Shown: positions 25,061-36,500 of the stretch, in pieces | Position numbering within the stretch: the first letter of the stretch is position 1 | Layout: the number at the start of each line of letters is the position of its first letter | Source of the DNA: Drosophila persimilis | Taxonomy: Eukaryota > Arthropoda > Insecta > Diptera > Drosophilidae | Direction of reading: 5' to 3' | Length of the DNA stretch: 64,000 nucleotides | NCBI RefSeq assembly: GCF_003286085.1 | Contig: NW_020825298.1 | Location: forward strand, 7,936,001 to 8,000,000 | Made by a program: the position numbers and the translations under genes | The notes under the pieces: model-generated | What the model saw: only the letters and a program-made list of their open reading frames with translations | Database searches by the model: none | What the model was told of the DNA's origin: nothing

Positions 25061-28000
25061 GAAAACAAAAACAAAACAAAAAAAAACAAGTATTCAAATT
25101 ATGGCAAGAACATAAATATTTATGAGGCACTTCAAATGGGGAATCGAATCGAATCGAATCGAAAGCAAAAAAAATAAAGAAACTTCTTAAATGGTCCATT
25201 TTATAAACGTGCATACAATTTAACCACCGAATACCGATTACCAATCTATATATACATACTACGAAAAAAAAGACCCATTACCGATGTCTCCCCTGAGGCG
25301 GGACCCGGAGAGACCCAGAGACCCAGAGATCCAGAGACCAGATCCAGTGCCAAGTGCCGAGTGCCGTGTGCTGATTGCCGAGTTTGTCGTGTCAGCTCAA
25401 AAGTACTTTATTTTTCAATAATATATACATGTATATTGCATAATTAAGATGCGTGCAACATCGTACACGGCGACAGAGAAATGAAAATTACTTTTGCCAC
25501 GGACGCTGATTGAGTGAGTTAAATGAGCCTTATTTTCCGAACCGAAACGAAACGAAATGAACCGAAACGAGGCATATGAAATAATAATGATTACCATTAT
25601 GATAACCATAATTAATTGAAGCTGCAAATTATCACAGGAGCAGTGCGGTAATCCACCATAAATTACAAAAAACAATGGCCGACAATATTGGCCATGAATT
25701 GCATGAACAGTAGTCAAAAATGAGAGAGCCAATTGGTAAGCCATTTAGAATTCATTAAAAAAGTTCAGCGCTAACTAAATAGAACTCTCAACAGAACAGA
25801 AACAGAAACAGAAACAGAGCTGCATAGGTGTACATATAATAATTAGTTGGAAAAAAAAGGAAAATATTCTATAAATACAAAGGTTTCGTGCACCAGTAAA
25901 ACGATAGCATGAATCATTTAACTAAAAAGACCAAAGGGCAAATGGGAAAAGGCAGAGCTGTTGTTTCACGGTGCGTTTTATGCCGACCGATTCCATCGAA
26001 AATATCCCATCGTCAAATTGAAGCCATTCTCGTGACTCTTTTGTTATTATTCAGGGAATTTTCGTGCAGGGGAACCCACTATGTCATGCTGTGTGACAAC
26101 AAAAACCGGCGGGATTTACATGTTAACCCGCTGCGAATACGCTCTCGATGCGAAAAGACGACAGGCAGTACAAAAACGCATCGTTTAACAGCGGCTTGAA
26201 TAAACAGAATATTTTATAAAATATTTGAAAAGCTTAATGAAATGGCAAATAAACAAAATATGAAAGGAAAACAGCGTACAAGTGTCAATACATTGTTGTT
26301 TTTGCAATAAAAATGGTAACAACAACAAATAAAAGATACAAATCTAATGCAAAAAGGCCAAGAACATTTCGTACAATATGTTCAGCGAATGCCTAATCCA
26401 AAAAGTCATTGAAAAACCAAACGAAATTGAGAGAAAAAAATGCATAAAAATTTTAGATGAATGTGAGCAGAATATTTGCCCATAAAATGTTTACCACGAA
26501 TTGGAAAACCCAAGAAAAATGTATTCCTCAACACACCATTTGGCCGACAAAAAACGTGAAAATGAAACAAAATAAACTGCCAGGAAATGCAATAAAAGAA
26601 AAAACATTAGCATACATATATTACGAAGCAAACTAAGATCCTACCACAAAATTTGTTCACTCTTTCAAGGTCATTAAAATAAATTGATAAAAATTTTCCA
26701 CTAAGAAAAACCACATAAATGTTCGCCATTTTGTGTTCGAATAAAACGAATGAAAATTTGCATCAAATAAGCATACACTAAATAGCATATCTATGTGCCA
26801 ATAAAAAGTAAACCAAAAACAAACGAAAAAAAAACAATTGTCAAAAAATGAAAATGAAAACTAACCAATTTTAAGGTGCAACTTGTAGCTAAAACAATTT
26901 TTATCTGTGCCGAGATTTAGATATGGGAATTTTTCGGAGCGAACCTAAACAAGAAACTCCAAAACTTTGTAACTCTTTATCATTAGTAGTTTAGTGTGAT
27001 AAATGTTAATAAAGGAAACACCTAAATGGAAACTTAACACGGACTACATTCAATTCCATTCAATTAGGGTCTTTGCAATAAATGACAGCCCCAGGCTGAA
27101 CATTTTAACCCGAAAACAATGACAAAAGGGACAGAGGACAGGGGACAGGGGACAGAGGACAGGGGACAGAGGACAAAGGATTTGGCAGTGGCCACAGTGA
27201 AGTTTCCATTTATTACGTGCTAAAATTTAATAAACAAGTTCAACAGCACTGCCAATGTCATATTTCATTTATTAATTAATGGCATTAACATAAACCGTCA
27301 ATTTGTGTGTGGTTTGGGGCAAACACCAGCACAAAGCCATGCCCCAAAAAGTGCGGGGGCCACGGCACACTGTAAAGCCGGGCCGATTAAAAAGTTTACC
27401 CTAGCCGTTGCCAAAGTCAAGACCTCCTCTTAATGTTGCATATATTGTACATATAGCCCCGAGGTCCCCATTATGGTACGTGCCTAGACTGTAAACAGGC
27501 GACGAGAGGCCGCCATCGGCGCAGAGCACATATAACAATTCCACACAACGTCAATGACATGCTCAATTTTTCATGCATTATTGTATGCCGGGGCTTCGGC
27601 TATGGCTTCGGCGTCGGGAGCCACACTGCGTATGCTTGATATTTGCCTTGTATTGACTTGGGGCCGTAGTCGTGCCAGTAGTCGGCGCAAAGCACATTTA
27701 AGTCTCTGAATATTTGCGTAGTAAGCGGCTCGCAGGGCGAGAAACTTCACAGAGCCTTCTCGTCTCGTCTCGAGGCACATGGCCAAAAAGCCATAAGACA
27801 ATTTGCTGCAAGCTTACATACATGAGGAAAGAGTTTCCTCATACATATGCATGCCACACAGAACACAGCCCAAACATACCCAGATATGGTTTATTCTACC
27901 CAGAAAGCACACACACTCACACACACTGAGGGTTTATCCTGGCCAGACCTCCTCCCTCCACCCAACGGAGGGTTGATTTTGGTTAAGCAAACACACAGGG

Positions 28001-30500
28001 CCGAAACGGAAACTATTGTCATCTATATTGCGGAAATGGTTAGGGCAGCGTTTGGGGCATTTTGGCTATATAACTGATTAAAGATTGCCATAGCTCAAGG
28101 GAGCTCAAAAGTGGGGAGGTCATGATCCCTTGACTTGTTGACTCAGCAAAGGATTTCGGCTCTGAGAAATTATGATTTGCTCTGCTCTTTGGTTAGCCAT
28201 CATTCATAAAAATATAATCTTATTGATACACTTATGTATGGTTTTATCCACAAAAAGTGAGGGTCCATTGTGGTCTTCAATTTGACATTGATCCTTTCTG
28301 ATGAATGGTGCGAAATCCTTTCTTTCAGCCACATAACTGTGGCGAAAAATGAACATTTATATGCTCTTTTTATGGCCTCTTAAATGAATCGTTTATAGAT
28401 GGAATCGTGATCGTATTGTGGTAATAGTATATGGATAAAGATATGATTTCTCCTAATTAGAAAACATTGGAGACTTCTTGTAATTCCTGCAAACAAAACC
28501 ACAATCAAAGTGTTAACTTTTAAAGAACGAAATCCCTTAAGACCAAAATCTTGCCCAAACTAGCCATAAAGGATCTCCGAAATGTCATCCCAGCGGCTTT
28601 ATAGCCAACATTTTTTGGGCATTCTTCTAAACTTTTATGCGACTACTTGCCATAACACTATAAGGCAGACGCCGAGCCGGCGATTGCCCCCAGAAAGCGA
28701 TTTAATATTGCCCCCAAGAGTATGCCACACGAAATGTTTGCTTTTATTTTGGGCGAAAATACTGTTGGTATTCGTGGGAAACGAACAGCCTCCAGCTGTT
28801 AGCTGCAGCTTCCGTTCTCGGGGGCTTCTGTGTGGCTTTGTTCTTTCATTTGTGGCAGATATCTCAAGCAAATTAACCTAACTACTCCTAATGCCGACGC
28901 GAGCTGCCCGGCCCCCGAACAGACACACGAAAACCAATTAAATTCTTCCGCAAGGCAAGGGCATAAAAGCTTCGTTGCTTCGATTAAAGCCTGCCAGGGT
29001 AAGAGACCGGGCCGGGGGGATCACATCTTGTGCAGGGGAGTGTGTGGGGGGGGGGGGGGGTGTGCCTTAAAGCGGGCTCGTCGTGTGAAGTCAACTTTGG
29101 TCGACGCGTCCAACATGCGTTCTAAGTGAAATTTAGCCGCTGGCTGGGTTTTTGGGGATACGTGCCGCGCGGTGTCGCCTCGGCTGAGGCTGTCCCGCTG
29201 CCACACTGCCGCTGTTGCTACAATTGCTGCCACTTCTGCTGCTGTTTCAGTTGCTGCCACTGCTGCAGCAGCCCCAAGCCTCCTCAGTCGACGTCGCCGC
29301 TGCGCTGTCATGCGCATACGCACGCTCTGTTGCCTACTTCCAGGCGTCCGGATCCAACACCCCCCGCCACCGCCCACGAGACAAGTCCATTGTTGCGCTT
29401 TTGCAGTGGCTGCCACGCACCACACCACACCACAGATGCCGAACATCTGTTTTATGTTTGCCTCGCTTCCAGGAGGACTCCTCTCGCTCTCTCTCGCTCT
29501 GGCTCTTGGCGAGAGGAGAGACTCTCGTTTGTGGCAGAGCTCCACTCCGGTACTCTGGTGCTCGCGTACTCTCGTGTGCGTCTCGGATGTGCGGAGACGT
29601 CCTGCGAGTGGGTACCATTTCGCATTTCGTTTCAGTTCCAGCATCAACGCCACGGCGCACGGAGCGTGTTTTTTGGATACCATTCCATTCCGTAACGCTG
29701 TCGTCTGTCGGGTTACCTAAAGCCACACGCAGCGCCCCACACACTCACACACACACACGCGCGCACATACCTACACATATAGAAAAACCTTTGCACGCAA
29801 AAAAGGAAAGGACTACGATATGGAAATACCCGGAGATATAAGGAATATTTAACCGAAAAACTACTAATGGGAACGCACTTTTTGGCGAGGAAGGACAACA
29901 GCAGCAGGGAAAGTCTCCCGGAAAACTCAGCTCCGGTCGGTGCGTTTTTCCTACGGCTTTTTCAAACGGCACAACGGTGCCCCTTTTTTTTGGGCAACGC
30001 GAATATCGATTGCTGACGACTGCCTTGCATAAGTCCACAGAAAGATTAGTGTACAAAGGGCAGCATCGGAGAGTGTGTGCCTGGGAGCAAAACGGATACA
30101 AAGGATAACTCAAATGAAACCATTCAAGTCGAAACAACGAAGCTCTACTCTTGGAGAACTTGTAGGAATTAAGTTTTTTTAATTATCAATATTGATGCTA
30201 CGATGCTGTCGATGATGGTGCCGACAATGATGGTGCGGGCGGAGATGCAGGAACAGCAGCTGAAGCGAAAGATTTCAGACAATTGACAGCAAGAACAACG
30301 AAGATATTCTATCCCCGCCTCCAGATATATCTATATATATATAGATTTCAGAAGGATATCTCTACGCTCTGCTCATTCTCCGTGTCTGTGTGTGTGTGTG
30401 CGTGTGTGTGTGTCTGCCCTTGTTTCGCTTTTCGTTTTCCTTTTCTTTTCTTTTCCATTTCCACTTTTATTTCTTTTACTTTTTGTTTGTTTCGCTGAAA
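25061..30500. other. Intergenic region and 5' flank of the PDZ-PH gene
   Basis: Mostly AT-rich from 25.0 to 29.0 kb, with an ATCGA repeat at 25,140-25,160, a GGGACAG/AGGACAG minisatellite at 27,128-27,175 and a G15 run at 29,046-29,060. From 29.1 to 30.5 kb the DNA is GC-richer and open in several frames on both strands, which suits a promoter/5' UTR rather than a gene. GT-rich sequence at 30,388-30,412 and a pyrimidine tract lie just before the PDZ-PH start codon. Two small frames (25,909-26,199 plus; 27,571-27,780 minus) are discussed as findings. Confidence 0.4.
27128..27175 (+). repeat. GGGACAG/AGGACAG minisatellite
   Basis: About seven head-to-tail 7-bp units of the form (A/G)GGACAG, with single-base differences. 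Non-coding. Confidence 0.8.
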
Positions 30501-33500
30501 ATGGATATTGCCTTGCGTGGCACGGGCACGGGCACAGCATCAACGACTGGCACTGGCACTGGCACGGGCACGGGCTCTGGTCCTCGCAGCGGCACTGCCG
30601 GCAGTGGTAAGTCCTTGAGTTCTGTTCTCCTGACTACAACATGGCAGTTCCAAGACACATAATCACACATTTTATGTACGCCATGTTTTATGTACTCCTC
30701 GCAAACGGCAAATGAAACGAAATACATTTCATTTACAGGTCTACACCATGCTGTGTCATTGGGCAACATTGAGGTCTCCGCTAAGGTTCGTATCACCGCA
30801 AAGCGTGCGGCTCGGGGGGGCAGACAATTAATGTGTGCCACCGATGTGACTAGGGGGAATCTCAAGTGGCAGGAGGTACTGTCACTGCCACTGCCACTGG
30901 CGGATGATTGACACAATTATTTCGATGGAAATCTTAGGTTGGGAGTCCAACGATGATTCAAACGAATCATTAAAAAAGAGATGGAAGGAAAGGATAGCCT
31001 AGATGGCAATGAAGAAGTTGAAAGAGTTGTAGAGTCATTAAAAGAGATTGTAATTGAATGTCATGGCAGATAGACAGAAGTTCAGAAGGTCAGAGGAAGT
31101 GCAAGTGGTTGATGAAATAATGAAAGGACGACAGAAAGGCAGAGGAAAGTTGAAGACAGAAAAGGAATAGAAATATCATAGATTGACGATGCGAATGGTT
31201 AGAACTAGTAGTAAATGTTGGTATCAAAGACCCAAAGCCTTAGACTACTCAAAAACCAGCAATTCCGAAATGTTTGGCACCACATGTCGTATGAGTAATA
31301 TGCCAAGAAATCGCTTTGGCAAGTTTGCCAACGAAAAGTAAGTGATTAAAACTATCTGTTACCACCGCAGGCCACCTACTCCAGCCATATGGACCGCAGC
31401 TACGACTCCGAAGATGAAAACACGGGCCGACGACGACTCCGTCACACGCTTTCCACCGAGCTACAACCACGCGCCTCCGTCTACTCGCGCGGGGATATCA
31501 GAGAACAGGTGAGGAAACCCTTCCTTGAGATTAGCCTCTCAATTAATATGTTTGTGTTTTGTTTAGTACTGCCTAACAGATCGACAGCTGCATAGCATAG
31601 AGCAGCGTCCGCGTCGAGAACGCTTCTTTGGGTGCCTTTCGCGTCGCGGACAGACGCAGTCGGGCAGCTTTCTGGGCGGCTGTGTGGGCCGTCGAGTGCC
31701 CTCCGACGAGAATCTGGCAGCATATGCGCCATTCGAGAAGTATCCACGGTGTGTAGCAGTCGATACATCCGAAGATATGCGGCGAGAATAATCAAATCGT
31801 ATCTTTAGATATCAGAACAACTATACGGACACACACGAATTGGATAGTTCCTATTTTCGACGACAACCAGCCTCGATTCTAAGCACGGGAAAGTCGAGTG
31901 AACCGGATCTGGGTGGACGATATACCTGGATAGGACAGCAGCAGCAGCAACAGCAACAGCAAACCAACAACAACACCGAGTACCAAACGAACCATAGGTA
32001 TGTCCTCCGAAGAGAACCCAACAAAAAACCAGAACCGAAGAACCCAAAAATTACAACTGTAAAACTGTAAAACTGCTATGCCAACTGTCGCTAGATCATG
32101 CTTAAAACTGTCGCACTATCTGTAGTCTCTAACTCTCTACTGTTCCACTCGTACTCTCTATAGATCCACCCCCACCCCCCACCCATATAGTGTTCTATAG
32201 CTCTAATACGCTTGCAATGCTTGCCTGAACCCAAAGACAACACTCAGCGCCTACCTCTATCACCACCATACAATGCATAATGGCATCATGGCATCATTGC
32301 TTTTGCTTTCAAAGTTCTATCCAACCACAACAATATTGAATTGAATATCTTCTTCTGCCCGAAATGAGAACTAGAAATGCTGTATAAAAAATACCTTTTT
32401 TCGTATACTCTTTCGTTATTCATTCACCTATCCTTCTCTCCTCAAAAATCAATCGAAAAACGACTGTAAAAAATAAAAAACCAATAACCAAAATTGAACC
32501 ATGAAAAAATACCCCACAAATACAAAAAAAAAAACCAAAAAAACAAAACTGAAAAATGAACAAAATGTGTAAAGGGCAACTTGTTGTACAGCACCACTTG
32601 AATCCTTTTACCAGGATGTTTTGCTACGGAATTATTATGTCGAGCTTTGCGCTCCACCAAATCCTACACCACCAACATCACACACCAATCAAATCGCTAA
32701 TCTAAATGTTTGGTATGTAAAGTGATCTAAAATCTAAAGACAAAAATCTAAACTTAAATAATATCTGAAAAAAGAACAAACAACAAAAAAAAAACCAAAA
32801 AACAATATTAACCAAAAAAGTGAGCTAAAAATGTTTTATTTATGTTACATATGTGTCTGCACGTGACCAAAAAGCAAATGAACAAAAACCAAAAACCAAA
32901 GAAAAGCAAAGTATAGTTGAAATAAAAGTTGCAAGAATTAGTCGCAAGTCCCTGCTGCCAGGAGAGAGTTCAGCTAATAGTCCTGTGTGATTTACTTACT
33001 CCACAGCTCGTATCACTGCCCCACGTACGCCACGATGCCGAACACCCATCACCATCAGCAGCAGCAGCAGCAGCAGGCGGGAAGGTACATAATAGACATA
33101 GCTACAGTACGCTCTATGGAGAATCCTCTTTAATCTGTTTCTCTTCTTTCTGCAGAACCAAACATGTGAGCTTTGCTCGCTCGCATACCCTCACCAGCTT
33201 CGACATGAACGTGAATGCGGGTTTCCGACCGTCGGGACGCTTGAGGACGGCCAGCAGTCAGGAGCGTTTGATTGGCGGCAAGAAGCCCATCATTGCCTCT
33301 GGCTCCATGTACGAGACACTGCAGCCCACAGTGCCGCAGAGCTCCACGCTGCCCAAAACCTGGCTGCCACCGCCAGTGCAACTCGCGACATGCCAGCATC
33401 ATCATGCGCCTATTCATCTCCATCAGCCACTGCCGGGTATGAACAATGCCATCCCCAGATCCATCGATTCTTATTTCGAATCATATTTTCCTCTAGATAA

Positions 33501-36500
33501 CATGTTGGGTCTCATCATACCACAACCTCTGCCCATGGCCTTGCCACCGCCCAGTCCTGAGGTCCTTATTGTGGAGAAAAAGTTCCGGAATGCGATGAAA
33601 ACTCAGGCCACGCAAACGGATGTGGCCGCCCGACGTCAGGCGGCGGGCTATAGCACCCAAGTCTTGTCGTTGAGTCCTAGGCCTCCACATCGGGTTAAGG
33701 TGGTCTCGCAGGGCGCCCAGACCAATGGCCTGCAGAACGGCAAGAAGTTAACGAAGAGTCTCTCGGAGATTCCCAATGGCAAGGATGTACAGCCGTATCA
33801 CTATCAGCAGGGGTAAGACACATATAGGAGGAAAACCTCGTTGATTTTGAGTTTGTAAATACTAAACCCTAATACTTCCCACCCCGCAGAATGATTTACC
33901 CCCATGAAATGATCTACCGAACTCAGTCCCAGGATGTGACTCCTCTGCAAACCCTCTCGGATGCCCAGAACAACATCATGTACTACAAGCCGCCGCCTCC
34001 GCTCTTGGATCCCCACAGCTACGGCCTGGGCATGGAGCATTTGAGCAGAGGACGTCCCTCTGCGGCGGAACAGAATGTGGAGTACGTGAATGTGAATGCC
34101 GCCGCGGTGGCCCTCAATGAGAGCTTCGACTACGAGAGCAACAGTTTGCCGCGACGGGCGTGCACCTCGCATGCGCGCACGGAAACGGATTACTACTCGA
34201 ACAGTCTGCCCCGACGAGCGGATACCCTGCACAGCCACGATATGTGCAAGCATATTACGGAGTGTGTGGACCTCATCCCGGACAACGGGATAGACCTGGA
34301 CTTTACGCGTCCCCACCTGCTGCCGCCGCCGAGTGAGTACTGCAAGAACGACGACGACGTGGAGGACGTGGAGGAGTACTACGACGATGAGGAGGAGGAG
34401 GACGGCCCCTCGCATCCGCACGAGACGGAGAGCTACAGCTCGGAGGTGTGCATGGAGCAGGCGGCCCGTCGCATGTCCATGCTGCCCCAGATGATGGACT
34501 CGCCCTTTCGAAGGGACGACCTGCGGCGTCAGTCCATGCCGGTTTATGGCCAAACCGAGAAGCTCATCGACGGCTTTGGACCGCGCACATCCTTCCGGCG
34601 ACGCGACAAGGTGAGCTGCTTTCCGGATGACACTCAGGTGGGGATCGGGACCAGGCGCGATGAGCAGGAGATTTTCATTGACTTTAAGCCGCACGTGTCG
34701 CCGAAGCCCAGTCCCAAGCTGCAGGTGAAACACCGAAAGCAGCACAAGGCGGAGATCGCCATGCGGAAGATGCAGCAGCAGCGGATGGCCCAGGCCGCTG
34801 CTCACACGCTCCCGAAGCCAAAGTCAGTCGATGTTGAGGTTAGAAAAGCTGAACTTGTGCCCAGCGACGAGGACGAAGAAGAGGACGACACCCAGGACCA
34901 GGACCAGGAGGAGGAAGACGAAGAGGAGGCCGAATCAGAGCGCAACAGAACGGAGAATGATCATCCCGACGATGAGGAGCCCATCTATGAGAACATTATC
35001 CCGTGTGGCTGCAAGGTGGAGCCACCACAGCTGCCGCCACCACCCCTCATCCTCGAGGACATTCAGGACAAGCGCTCGCAGTTCCGCAAACGATCCGTCA
35101 GCCTGGACGATGACTATGCCGCTGCAGCGGGCATCTTTCCCACTCCCGGGCCCGGACTCCGTCTGCCCTCCACTCCGGCCAGCCCATGCCGGGAGGAGCT
35201 GCTGCTGGCCAATGTCTCAACTTATCCATCCTCAGACTCGCTGGCCAACGACACCACACGCGATCATTCCGACGGCATCTGGAACGAGTCGCAGGTCACC
35301 GTCCTAACCGCCGATCAGCACATCTCCGACGGTTCGTACAGCTCCAATTTGCTGCTGACTCCGTCGTCGAAGCGAAAGAATCTCCTGCTGCAGCATCAGC
35401 AGCGTAGCTCTGTGGACACGGATGCCCTGGATTTTGAAGAACAGGTGATTTAGAGTGTTTCTTTTGAGGGATTCCTGATCTTCATTCTGCCCTTCCTCCG
35501 TTTTTCGATAGAGTCCCACCTATGGCCTACAAACACTGCCAAAGATCATCAAGACCCCGACACCAACAACTTCCAGGCCTGCCTCCACTCTGCCTCTGGT
35601 ACCGCCGCCAGCGATTGCCGTGACCCCATCGAGCAATCAACCCCTGGACTCTGCCATAACCTCGCCACTGCCCAAGCGCAGCATGATGCCCAGAGGGTCC
35701 GTGCCGGATGCTCGTCAGCTGATGTATCCGAGTGGTGTAGGCGGCAAACAGAGGTAGGCGCCACGTCCTAGAACGTCTGTCTTTTAATGCCCAAAAATCT
35801 ACTTGTTTTAGACACTCGGACGCCTCGTTTCTGCCCATGGCTGGGGCGGACTATGCCAGAAGTGCGGATATCTCAGAGTGCAGCACGAATACAGATGAGT
35901 ATGCCACCTGTACGGACAACTCGAAGCGTACACCAGGTATTAAGACACCGCCGACAACGACAAGTTCATCGTCCGCCACACAAGTGCCAGGTTTGGGCCC
36001 CAAAAAGACATACTCTGTGTGTATTCTGTGTGTGTACTCGTACTCGTACTCGTAATTGTCCTCTAACCTAAGTGTTAATCCATCAATGTTGTTTGTGTGC
36101 AGCCTTGTGCCTTGTTCCATCAGCAGCCAACTAATCAACCAATCAATCGATCAATCAATCAACCGAATGAGGACACCGCTCACAACTTTCATGCTTACAG
36201 CCCTAGTCCTAGTGTTAATCAGCCTATTAGCGTATAGTCTTAGCCTCATCATCAGCCTTCTTTCTAACTGTCTCTCTCTCTCTCTCTCTATTTCTGTAAA
36301 ACTCTCTCCCTCTAGTTTGTTGTTGTTGCCTGATAAATGCCTTGCTCGCATTGCTTTAGCTGTGAAACACACATATCTTGCAGAACCTTAGATACATCTT
36401 CCAACTATCTTTTCTTCCTTTTCCTCTCAACAGTTTCCACTCAAAGCTCACAGCTGGAGAAGACCCATGCGGGCAGCTCCTTCGAGAGCGCCAGTTCTCT

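Noticed and set aside
29021-29841. Overlapping frames of about 180-220 codons on both strands upstream of the PDZ-PH gene
   Set aside because: Several frames are open at once in GC-rich repeat-like DNA, and none has domain content or splice continuity. Taken as promoter/5' UTR sequence.
31273-31370. Possible alternative first exon (ATG TTT GGC ... AACGAAAA|GTAAGTG) before 31371
   Set aside because: The distance from the donor to the next acceptor is only 33 nt, too short for a fly intron, and joining would shift the frame of the exon at 31371.
33804-34805. 333-codon minus-strand frame
   Set aside because: Same cause: antisense to exon 33890-35444 with high GC3. His/Val/Arg-rich and without recognisable domains.
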